From positions 1 through 6,485 of the forward strand of contig JAGWSE010000082.1 of NCBI GenBank assembly GCA_028869395.1: a stretch of 6,485 bases of DNA, in the 5' to 3' direction. Of the stretch, positions 1-6,485 are shown piece by piece; positions within the stretch are counted from its first letter, which is position 1, and each line of letters begins with the position of its first letter. Made by a program: the position numbers and the translations under genes. The DNA is from Alphaproteobacteria bacterium. GTDB lineage: Bacteria > Pseudomonadota > Alphaproteobacteria > Caulobacterales > Caulobacteraceae. Below the pieces are notes generated by a model, which saw only the letters and a program-made list of their open reading frames with translations, had not been told where the DNA came from and made no database searches.

Positions 1-870
1 CCGCTCGGCCGCTACTACCTCTATTTCGCCGACCACAAGGGCGGCTACATCCGGCTCGCCTTCGCCGATGCGCTCGAGGGACCCTGGCGCATCCACGGAC
101 CGGGCGCGCTGCAGCTGTCGCATTCCGGCTTTCCCACCGAACCGCTGCACCCGCCTGCCGAGGCCCAACCCGCTCCGCAGCCGGCCATCCCGCTGGCCGG
201 CATCGCGCCGCCGGGCACGCCGGGGGTGCCCGACCGGATGGTGGACGCCACCTGCCCGCACGTCGCCTCGCCCGACGTCCACGTCGACGCCGAGCGGCGC
301 CGGATCGTCATGTACTACCACGGCCTGGAGCGGTTCGGCGTGCAGCGGACCCGCGCGGCGGTCTCGCGCGACGGGATCCGCTTCGAGACGCCGACGCCGA
401 CATTGGGACCGGCCTATTTCCGCGTCTTCGCCCACGAAGGCTGGACCTACGCCCTGACCATGCCGGGCGTGCTCTATCGCGCCGCCGACCCCTTCGGTCC
501 GTTCGAGCGCGGTCCCGCCCTGTTCGGCCCGGACCAGCGGCATTCGGCGGTGCTGCGGCGCGACCACACGCTGCACGTCTTCTGGACCCGCGTGGGCGAT
601 GCGCCGGAGCGGATCTACGCCTCGACGGTCGACCTGCAAGGCGACTGGAGCGGCTGGCGGGCCAGCGGGCCGGTGGAGGTGCTCCGCCCCGAACGGGACT
701 GGGAAGGCGCGGGGCTTCCGCTCGAGCCCTCCTGGCGCAGCGCCATCGCCCACCCGGTGAACCAGCTGCGCGATCCGTGCGTCTTCGAAGACGCCGGTCG
801 GACGTACCTGCTCTACGCCGTCCAGGGCGAGCACGGCATCGGCATCGCCGAACTCGAGATCTTGGCCTGA
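1..870 (+). CDS. Five-bladed beta-propeller protein, glycoside hydrolase 43-like fold (5' end cut by window)
   Basis: The frame is open from base 1 to a TGA at 868-870, giving 289 visible residues; the start lies upstream of the window. At least four or five blade-like units repeat the pattern of aromatic strands followed by a turn and a 'D/G-P-F/W' edge: visible residues about 5-29 (YYLYFADHKGGY... GPW), 88-125 (ASPDVHVD, then MYYHG and SRDG), 144-168, 180-220 (HVFWTR, DWSGW) and 257-285 (RDPCVFED, then TYLLYA). Repeated S/R-x-D or RDP motifs opening a blade, with 'YLLYA' following, are typical of the GH43/32/62 five-bladed fold used by arabinofuranosidases, xylosidases and levansucrases. 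Residues about 44-79 form a Pro/Ala-rich stretch that interrupts the fold. The catalytic acids cannot be assigned without the N-terminal part, so it may be a glycosidase, a sugar-binding propeller or an inactive relative. No substrate can be inferred. The gene is convergent with the phosphatase gene, with 21 bp between the stops. Confidence 0.8.
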   Translation, partial: PLGRYYLYFADHKGGYIRLAFADALEGPWRIHGPGALQLSHSGFPTEPLHPPAEAQPAPQPAIPLAGIAPPGTPGVPDRMVDATCPHVASPDVHVDAERRRIVMYYHGLERFGVQRTRAAVSRDGIRFETPTPTLGPAYFRVFAHEGWTYALTMPGVLYRAADPFGPFERGPALFGPDQRHSAVLRRDHTLHVFWTRVGDAPERIYASTVDLQGDWSGWRASGPVEVLRPERDWEGAGLPLEPSWRSAIAHPVNQLRDPCVFEDAGRTYLLYAVQGEHGIGIAELEILA

Positions 871-891
871 TGGCTCAGAGGGGCGCGGCCT

Positions 892-1653
892 TCAGCCGCC
901 ACCTTGCGGCGTGACCGGGGGCTCGTTCGGCGGGCTGCCGCGGCGCGCTCGGTGCGGCGCGAGGCGGTGCAGGACGAGCGTGGCGACCAGCGCCACGGCG
1001 GTGCCCATGGCCCAGCCGGCCAGCACGTCGGTCGGCCAGTGGACGCCGAGGTAGACGCGGCTCGCCCCGATCGACAGCACCAGGACTGCGGCCAGGCCCA
1101 GCAGCAGCGACTTCGAGGCCCGGTTGGTCTCTCCCGCCGCCAGGATCCCGGCGAGCGTGAAATAGACGATCGGCGACATGGCGGAGTGGCCGCTCGGGAA
1201 GCTGGACGAATAGACCTGGTCCAGGTGCGGTACGAGGTCGGGGCGGTTTCGGCCGACGAGATGCTTGGTCCCCTCCGCCGCCGCCTGGCCGATCAGCACG
1301 GCCGCCAGGAACACAGCCGCCTGAATGCGCCGCCGGTGCAGCCACAGCATCAGCACGCCCACCACGACAACGAGGGTGATGACGGTGAAGCCGCCCAGCG
1401 CGGTGACGTCGCGCGCGGTCTCCTGCAGCCACCTGGGCCCGATCGGAACCGCGAGGTCGCCCGGCCGGCGCAGGGCCAGCAGGATGCGACTGTCGAGCCG
1501 GTAGGTGTCGCCCTCGCGTACCTCGCCCATCACGGACAGGAAGCCCCACAGGCAGAAGGACACGGCCGTCAGGCCGACGAGGAGGCGCAGCTCCGTGCGC
1601 ACCAGATGGATGGCCCAGGTCCTGGCCGACCACGGCCGAGCTTCAGTCATCAT
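892..1653 (-). CDS. Membrane PAP2-family phosphatase (lipid phosphate phosphatase type)
   Basis: This is an integral membrane phosphatase of 253 residues when started at the ATG at 1653. All three signature motifs are present: C1 K-x6-RP (K130 to R137-P138), C2 PSGH (153-156) and C3 SR-x5-H-x3-D (S198, R199, H205, D209). In this family the C3 histidine is the nucleophile and the C2 histidine the acid, so the active site looks intact. Hydrophobic segments at about 22-42, 86-105, 111-127, 161-173, 182-200 and 210-228 fit the usual six-helix fold, with the active site at the outer membrane-water face. Substrates in the family include phosphatidate, undecaprenyl pyrophosphate and phosphatidylglycerol phosphate; the sequence does not choose among them. 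The frame also stays open to ATGs at 1713 and 1797, and no start has a clear ribosome binding site. I prefer 1653 (or the adjacent ATG at 1650) because it lies just before the first helix and outside the divergent gene. Confidence 0.93.
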   Translation of the reverse strand: MMTEARPWSARTWAIHLVRTELRLLVGLTAVSFCLWGFLSVMGEVREGDTYRLDSRILLALRRPGDLAVPIGPRWLQETARDVTALGGFTVITLVVVVGVLMLWLHRRRIQAAVFLAAVLIGQAAAEGTKHLVGRNRPDLVPHLDQVYSSSFPSGHSAMSPIVYFTLAGILAAGETNRASKSLLLGLAAVLVLSIGASRVYLGVHWPTDVLAGWAMGTAVALVATLVLHRLAPHRARRGSPPNEPPVTPQGGG

Positions 1654-1753
1654 GCAGTCGAAAGACCCGCCCGTGCGCCGGGTTCCATGCGGTGCGGCAC
1701 GATCCTCGGCCATGCGCGTTGTTCCGGCTCCGAAAACGAGAGGCTGAACGAGG
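1654..1753. promoter_or_regulatory. Divergent intergenic region between the phosphatase and small exported protein genes
   Basis: About 100 bp separates the two divergent starts, so promoters for both directions should lie here or just inside the genes. On the + strand a GAGAGG at 1738-1743 sits 10 nt before the ATG at 1754 and is a good ribosome binding site; an in-frame TGA at 1745 rules out any earlier start for that gene. The heptamer CCATGCG occurs twice (1685-1691 and 1710-1716), but I cannot show that it is an operator. I found no clear -35/-10 pair by eye. If the phosphatase starts at 1713 instead of 1653, the gap shrinks to about 40 bp. Confidence 0.45.
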
Positions 1754-2107
1754 ATGTTGCGGAGTCTGGGTCTGATCGGGGGGGCGGTTCTTCTCACGGC
1801 CGCCAGCGCGGCGCCGCCGCCGCAGCTGGAGAAGGCGTTCCACGGGACCGTCGTCTCGACCTATCCCGACGGACGCAAGGCCGAGCTCTGGCTGAAGCCG
1901 GACGGCTCCTACATCTCCGAGGGGCGCCGGCACGACCGCCACAGCGGCCACTGGCAGCTGCGCGGCGACAAGGTCTGCTTCCACCGCCTGATCTTCACCT
2001 ATTGCACCCAGATCCCGAACGGGACCGCCTTCACGACCCGGGCCGTCACCGGCGAGACGATCCATGTTCGGCTGGAGCCTGGGCGGGCGGGCGAGAAGGC
2101 CGGCTGA
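1754..2107 (+). CDS. Small exported protein of unknown function with two cysteines
   Basis: The product has 117 residues. It opens with a clear Sec-type signal peptide: MLRS, then a hydrophobic core (LGLIGGAVLLTA), then an A-S-A site, with cleavage likely near residue 19. The mature protein of about 98 residues should be periplasmic. There is no lipobox cysteine. The mature part is rich in short polar beta-strand-like stretches: a STYPDGR turn (35-41), ELWLKPDGSY (44-53), a G-H-W core (65-67) and DKVCF (72-76). Cys75 and Cys84 are nine residues apart and could form a disulfide. The alternation of DG turns with aromatic strands suggests a small beta-sandwich or lipocalin-like fold, but I do not recognise a named family. 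The start is fixed by GAGAGG ten bases upstream and an in-frame stop just before it. The gene is divergent from the phosphatase gene and overlaps the convergent GtrA gene at its 3' end. Confidence 0.82.
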   Translation: MLRSLGLIGGAVLLTAASAAPPPQLEKAFHGTVVSTYPDGRKAELWLKPDGSYISEGRRHDRHSGHWQLRGDKVCFHRLIFTYCTQIPNGTAFTTRAVTGETIHVRLEPGRAGEKAG

Positions 2108-2558
2108 AGACCAGCGCCTTCAGCCGCGCCGCCAATCGGCGACCCGCGTCGCCGAACACCACGAAGCGCGCGCCCAGGAAGTTGAGCGCCCAGGCGGTCA
2201 TTGCGCCGGCCAGGAAGGCCACGTCGGCGTTGCCCAGCACCGGCTGGTGCGTCGACCGCAGCGTCAGGAACACCAGGTAGTTGCATGAGTTGCCGACCGC
2301 GCTGTTCGCCACATAGGCGGCCCACAGCGGCAGGAAGCGCTCGCGGGTGAGCGCGTTGAACGTGAAGCGGCCGTTGAGGAAGAAGGTCACGTGCATCGCG
2401 ATGAGCAACGCGATCAGGCGCGCGGCCCATCCCCGCAGGCCCGCCTCCAGACCCAGCTGCATGGCGGTGAAGCTGAACACGAAGCCGACCAGCGACGCGC
2501 CGGTGAACTTGGCCAGCAGCCGCCTCAGACGGGGCGGAGGTACGGCGGGGTCATCCAT
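2046..2558 (-). CDS. GtrA-family membrane protein
   Basis: The product has 170 residues with four hydrophobic segments (about 18-37, 44-62, 79-100, 112-135) and short basic ends, as in the GtrA family. Two similar motifs mark its two halves: NGRFTF after helix 2 (62-67) and a N-F-L-G-A-R-F-V-V-F run after helix 4 (126-135). This internal repeat, with Asn and Arg before an aromatic strand, is characteristic of GtrA. Characterised members help move undecaprenyl-phosphate-linked glucose or related sugars across the inner membrane, usually beside a glycosyltransferase such as GtrB. No such transferase is in this window, so the sugar and process are unknown. The ATG at 2558 precedes a short cytoplasmic N-terminus, but its ribosome binding site is weak. 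The last 25 residues or so are a Pro/Ser/Arg-rich tail, encoded in the 62 bp shared with the small exported protein gene on the other strand. Confidence 0.92.
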   Translation of the reverse strand: MDDPAVPPPRLRRLLAKFTGASLVGFVFSFTAMQLGLEAGLRGWAARLIALLIAMHVTFFLNGRFTFNALTRERFLPLWAAYVANSAVGNSCNYLVFLTLRSTHQPVLGNADVAFLAGAMTAWALNFLGARFVVFGDAGRRLAARLKALVFSRPSRPPAQAPAEHGSSRR

Positions 2559-2638
2559 GGCGTCCGGAACGTGGCCGCGCCGTCCAGGTTGCCGTCCGGG
2601 CGCGCAACCGGAGCTGTCGGCGCGACGTTGAGGAGCCC
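2559..2638. promoter_or_regulatory. Divergent intergenic region between the GtrA and lipid kinase genes
   Basis: Eighty bases separate the two divergent starts, so both promoters should lie here. TTGCCGT at 2589-2595 resembles a Caulobacter-type housekeeping -35 in the + direction, but no good -10 follows at the right distance, so I do not call a promoter. A GAGGAG at 2630-2635 directly before the GTG at 2639 is the ribosome binding site of the lipid kinase. Nothing else is evident. Confidence 0.4.
2630..2635 (+). promoter_or_regulatory. Ribosome binding site that supports a GTG start
   Basis: GAGGAG is followed by CCC and then GTG at 2639. The spacing is short if all six bases pair, and more normal (five bases) if only the GAGG part is used. 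The ATG at 2647 is out of frame with the lipid kinase, and the next in-frame start-like codon lies inside the conserved N-terminal motif. This GTG is therefore the only sensible start. Confidence 0.6.
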
Positions 2639-3538
2639 GTGCAGCTATGGCGTCCCCCTCAGTCCCCGATCGCGATCCGCCGCGTCCACGCCGTCGTGAA
2701 CCCCGCGTCCGGGGGCGTCGGGCCGGGCGCGGCCGAGGAGTTGGCGACCCTGCTCTCCGATCTGGAGCTCGAATACAGCGTCAGCGAACTGACGCCTGGT
2801 GACTGCGAGGCCGCGGTGGCGGCGGCGGTCGCCGGCGACCCCGATCTCGTGGTCGCCCTGGGCGGCGACGGCACCGCCCGGCTGGTGGCCGAGACCTGCG
2901 GCCCGCACGGTCCGCTGGTGGCGCCCCTTTCCGGCGGCACGATGAACAAGCTCGGCCGCGCCCTCTACGGCCCCGTGTCCTGGCGCGAGGCGCTGCTGGC
3001 GGCGCTGACGCGGGGCGCGCCGCGTTGGGCGCCGGGGGGCGAGGTCGGCGGACGCGGCTTCTATTGCGGCGCCGTCCTGGGTTCCCCGGCGCTGATGGCG
3101 CCCGCGCGGGAAGCCATCCGCGCCCGCGACATCCGCCGCGCCTGGCGGCGCGCGGTCATCGCCTCGCGCCGGGCCTTCCTGTCCCGCCTGTCCTACGACC
3201 TCGACGGGGCGACCGGCCAGGGGGTGGCGGTCAGCTTCCTCTCGCCCACCTGCACGCCCCCGCCCGGCGAGCGGCCGGCGCTGACGGCCGCCGTGCTCGA
3301 CCCGCCCGAATCCGAAGCTGGCGCCACGGCCGGCGTGCGCCTTGCGGTCAGCCAGCTCACCGGCGACTGGCGCGAGGATCCGGAGATCGTCGTGCCCTGC
3401 CTCGCCGGCCGCGTCTGGGCCCGCGCGCCGATCCCGGTCATGCTCGACGGCGAGTTCTTCCGCATGGGTCGCGAGGTGGAGATCCGCTTCCGTCCCCGCG
3501 CCTTCCGCGCGCTCGCCCCCGCGCCCGCAGCCCCTTAG
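2639..3538 (+). CDS. Lipid kinase of the diacylglycerol kinase / LCB5 superfamily
   Basis: The product has 299 residues, the usual length for bacterial lipid kinases of this superfamily (DgkB, YegS, LCB5-like). Motifs are in the expected order: NPASGG (21-26) after the first strand, the nucleotide-binding GGDGT (75-79) after VVAL, then S-G-G-T-M-N (98-103), and DGE (270-272) in the C-terminal beta domain, where the family has a catalytic Asp and Glu. These enzymes transfer the gamma phosphate of ATP to a lipid hydroxyl, such as diacylglycerol to give phosphatidate, at the inner face of the membrane. The third motif is GGTMNKL rather than the commoner GTxNDFA form, placing it in a variant group; the exact lipid is unknown. 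There is no signal peptide or membrane helix. It starts at GTG with GAGGAG upstream and diverges from the GtrA gene. The PAP2 enzyme nearby could reverse its reaction, but that link is inference. Confidence 0.92.
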   Translation: MQLWRPPQSPIAIRRVHAVVNPASGGVGPGAAEELATLLSDLELEYSVSELTPGDCEAAVAAAVAGDPDLVVALGGDGTARLVAETCGPHGPLVAPLSGGTMNKLGRALYGPVSWREALLAALTRGAPRWAPGGEVGGRGFYCGAVLGSPALMAPAREAIRARDIRRAWRRAVIASRRAFLSRLSYDLDGATGQGVAVSFLSPTCTPPPGERPALTAAVLDPPESEAGATAGVRLAVSQLTGDWREDPEIVVPCLAGRVWARAPIPVMLDGEFFRMGREVEIRFRPRAFRALAPAPAAP

Positions 3539-3646
3539 TCGCGCGCGCCCGCCCTCACGCCACGTCAGTCTCGCCGAGGCCTCCGCGTTTCGGCTAGGAG
3601 TTCCTCGACACCGGACGCAAGAGCCGGCGGGAGGAGTGTCTCGAGC
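3539..3646 (+). promoter_or_regulatory. Gap and leader before the acyl-CoA ligase gene
   Basis: This is 108 bp between two genes on the same strand, long enough for a separate promoter. GCTAGGAG at 3593-3600 partly resembles a Caulobacter-type -10 (GCTANAWC), but I see no matching -35 about 11 bases upstream, so this is weak. GGGAGGAG at 3629-3636 is a strong ribosome binding site 10 nt before the ATG at 3647. There is no convincing terminator after the kinase stop, so read-through from it is possible. Confidence 0.35.
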
Positions 3647-5341
3647 ATGCATTACGCCGAACTGGACAAGGCCTGGGCGGAACTGACGGCGCCGGGCGCG
3701 CCGTTCGAGATCGTGGAGGTCGAGGTGGGCGGGGTTCCCATCAAGGCCTTCCGGAACGCGCCGCCGAACGTGCGGGCCCTGTGGCTCTCGACCGCGGCCT
3801 TCGCCCAGCGCGACTACCTGGTCTACGGCGACGAACGGATCACCTACGCTCAGGCGCACGCTCTGGTCGCCTCGATCGCCAACTGGCTGATGGCCCAGGG
3901 CGTGAAGCCCGGAGACCGCGTGGCGATCGCCATGCGCAACTATCCGGAATGGATGCTGATCTACTGGGCCTGCGCCTGCATCGGCGTGGCCGTGGTCGGC
4001 ATGAACGCCTGGTGGACCGCGCCCGAGATCGCTTACGGCCTGAAGGACGCCGCGCCCATGGTGCTGTTCGCCGACGCCGAGCGCATCGCCCGCATCCGCG
4101 AACAGCCGGACATGCTGGGCGACACCCTGCTGGTGGGCGTGCGCACCGACGACCTGCCGGCCGGCGCCCGCGCCTGGGCGGAGGTGGCGAGCTGCGGCGG
4201 GAGCCTTCCCGACGTCGCGGTCGACCCCGACGACGACCTCTGCATCTTCTACACCTCGGGCACCACGGGCTTTCCGAAGGGCGCACAGCTCACCCATCGC
4301 AGCTCGATCAATAACCTGATGAACATGGGCTTCTCCGGCCAGGTGCAGGCGCTCGCCACCCAGCGGGCGACCGGGCAGGCGCCGCCTGAGACCCCGCCGA
4401 TCCCCTCGACCCTGGTGACCACGCCCCTCTTCCACGTGACCGCCAATAACTGCGGCGCCTACGCGACCACCGCGGCCGGGGGCAAGATGGTGTTGATGTA
4501 CCGCTGGGACGCCGGCGAAGCGCTGAAGCTGATCGAGCGCGAGCGCTGCACCTCGGCCGGCGGCGTGCCGGTCATGGCGCGTGAGCTCATCAACCACCCG
4601 GATTTTTCCAGGTACGACACTTCCAGCCTGCAGAGCGTCGGCGGCGGCGGCGCGCAGCTGCAGCCGGACCTGGTGGCCAAGATCGACCAGGCGGTGGCGA
4701 CCGCGCGGCCCAACACCGGCTACGGCATGACCGAGACCTCCGGCATCATCACCGCCATCGCCGGCGACTTCTTCGTCGACAAGCCGGCGAGCTGCGGCCG
4801 CGCCATGCCCACCTTCGACGTGCGGATCGTGGGCGAGGACGGCCAGGCGCTGCCGCCCGGGGAGCGCGGCGAGCTCTGGGTGAAGGGCGCCTCGGTGATC
4901 AAGGGCTACATCAACCGCCCCGACGCCACGGCGGAGAGCATCACCGACGGCTGGCTGCACACCGGCGACGTCGCCTACCTGGACGAGGACGGCTTCATCT
5001 ACCTGGTGGACCGCAAGAAGGACATGGTCCTGCGCGGCGGCGAGAACATCTACTGCGCCGAAGTGGAAAGCGCGCTGCACGGTCACGAGGCGGTGGCGGA
5101 ATGCTCGGTGTTCGGGGTGCCGGATCCGAGGCTCGGCGAGGAGGTGGGCGCCGCCGTCGTGCTGCGTCCCGGCGAGCGGCTGAGCGCGGAGAGCCTGCGC
5201 GAGCACTGCGCCAGCCTGATCGCCCGGCACAAGATCCCGCGCTACATCTGGGTCCGCCAGGACCCCCTGCCCCGCAACGCCAACGGCAAGTTCCTCAAGC
5301 GGGAGCTTCGCGAGACGCTGAAGCTGGAAGAGGCGACCTGA
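3647..5341 (+). CDS. Class I adenylate-forming acyl-CoA ligase (FadD-like)
   Basis: The product has 564 residues, a full-length acyl-CoA synthetase. It activates a carboxylic acid with ATP to an acyl-adenylate and then forms the CoA thioester. Motifs in order: P-loop YTSGTTGFPKG (202-212); LFHV (261-264), the usual site before the acid-binding pocket; YGMTE (359-363); HTGD (438-441), whose Asp binds the AMP ribose; DRKKD hinge (455-459) with RGGENIY (463-469) starting the mobile C-terminal domain; and NANGK (544-548), whose Lys548 is the adenylation lysine. All key residues are present, so it should be active. The first 45 residues before the core are longer than in the smallest family members. 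There is no signal peptide or membrane helix, so it is cytoplasmic or membrane-associated. Medium- or long-chain fatty acids and aryl or terpenoid acids are all possible substrates; the sequence alone does not decide. The ATG is set by a strong ribosome binding site. Confidence 0.96.
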   Translation: MHYAELDKAWAELTAPGAPFEIVEVEVGGVPIKAFRNAPPNVRALWLSTAAFAQRDYLVYGDERITYAQAHALVASIANWLMAQGVKPGDRVAIAMRNYPEWMLIYWACACIGVAVVGMNAWWTAPEIAYGLKDAAPMVLFADAERIARIREQPDMLGDTLLVGVRTDDLPAGARAWAEVASCGGSLPDVAVDPDDDLCIFYTSGTTGFPKGAQLTHRSSINNLMNMGFSGQVQALATQRATGQAPPETPPIPSTLVTTPLFHVTANNCGAYATTAAGGKMVLMYRWDAGEALKLIERERCTSAGGVPVMARELINHPDFSRYDTSSLQSVGGGGAQLQPDLVAKIDQAVATARPNTGYGMTETSGIITAIAGDFFVDKPASCGRAMPTFDVRIVGEDGQALPPGERGELWVKGASVIKGYINRPDATAESITDGWLHTGDVAYLDEDGFIYLVDRKKDMVLRGGENIYCAEVESALHGHEAVAECSVFGVPDPRLGEEVGAAVVLRPGERLSAESLREHCASLIARHKIPRYIWVRQDPLPRNANGKFLKRELRETLKLEEAT

Positions 5342-5418
5342 GCCCGCCCGACCCTGCGCATTAACGGTTTCTAGAATGGGTCCGGGCGATGGTTCGCGCC
5401 CGTACAGTCGCATGCGTA
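5342..5418 (+). promoter_or_regulatory. Gap before the histidine kinase gene, with an AT-rich promoter-like patch
   Basis: A short AT-rich patch at 5360-5377 stands out in otherwise very GC-rich sequence. It contains TTAACGGTTT followed by the palindrome TTCTAGAA (5369-5376). TCTAGAAT (5370-5377) matches six of eight positions of the Caulobacter-type -10 GCTANAWC, but no -35 is visible at the usual distance. TTAAC at 5361 resembles one half of a CtrA site (TTAA-N7-TTAA), but the second half is poor. A transcript starting near 5384 would be leaderless or nearly so for an ATG at 5389, or have a leader of about 35 nt for the ATG at 5419. Confidence 0.35.

Positions 5419-6485
<1,067 letters not shown>

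Noticed and set aside
885..899. Small perfect inverted repeat (GCGGC, five-base loop, GCCGC) at the convergent ends of the propeller and phosphatase genes.
   Set aside because: A five-base-pair stem with no following T run, overlapping the phosphatase stop codon; in DNA this GC-rich such stems are common by chance. It could be a weak terminator, but I cannot support it.
904..2280. A 458-codon + strand frame opposite the phosphatase gene and across the small exported protein gene.
   Set aside because: It is antisense to the well-supported PAP2 gene and its translation is Arg/Gln/Gly-rich low complexity, typical of a GC-driven shadow frame.
3593..3600. GCTAGGAG as a -10 element for the acyl-CoA ligase gene.
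   Set aside because: Only a partial match to the Caulobacter-type consensus, with no -35 at suitable spacing.
5361..5375. CtrA binding site TTAA-N7-TTAA.
   Set aside because: The second half reads TAGA, matching only two of four bases, so it is at best a half-site.
2645..5413. A 922-codon open frame on the - strand opposite the lipid kinase and acyl-CoA ligase genes.
   Set aside because: It lies antisense to two genes with intact catalytic motifs. High third-position GC in the true frames removes stop codons from this antisense frame. The translation is rich in His, Arg, Ala, Gly and Val without recognisable domains.

Overview
The window is GC-rich chromosomal DNA, and the true reading frames have G or C at most third codon positions. 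The style of the genes (divergently paired envelope genes, a GtrA protein, a GGTMN-type lipid kinase, a PAS_3-type soluble sensor kinase, a FadD-like ligase with a long N-terminal lead) suggests an alphaproteobacterium, probably of the Caulobacterales (Caulobacter or Phenylobacterium-like). That placement is inference from sequence style, not from a search. I see no tRNA, rRNA, CRISPR array, insertion sequence or attachment site.

Layout from left to right: (1) the 3' part of a five-bladed beta-propeller protein of the glycoside hydrolase 43/32/62-like fold, + strand, cut by the window start. (2) A membrane PAP2-family phosphatase, - strand, convergent with (1). (3) A short divergent intergenic region, then a small exported protein with two cysteines, + strand. 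(4) A GtrA-family four-helix membrane protein, - strand, whose 3' end overlaps the 3' end of (3) by 62 bp. (5) A short divergent gap, then a lipid kinase of the diacylglycerol kinase/LCB5 superfamily starting at GTG, + strand. (6) A class I adenylate-forming acyl-CoA ligase, + strand. (7) The first part of a cytoplasmic PAS histidine kinase, + strand, which runs off the right edge.

Functionally, the middle of the window leans toward the cell envelope and lipids: a PAP2 phosphatase (lipid phosphate removal), a lipid kinase (lipid phosphate addition), a GtrA protein (in known cases, a carrier of polyprenyl-phosphate-linked sugars) and an exported small protein. The acyl-CoA ligase activates a carboxylic acid, probably a fatty or aromatic acid. 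The genes are not one operon, since strands alternate, so any joint role is inference. The right-hand kinase is a separate signalling gene. I found no convincing evidence of a new multi-gene system. The least described element is the small exported two-cysteine protein and its tail-to-tail overlap with the GtrA gene.
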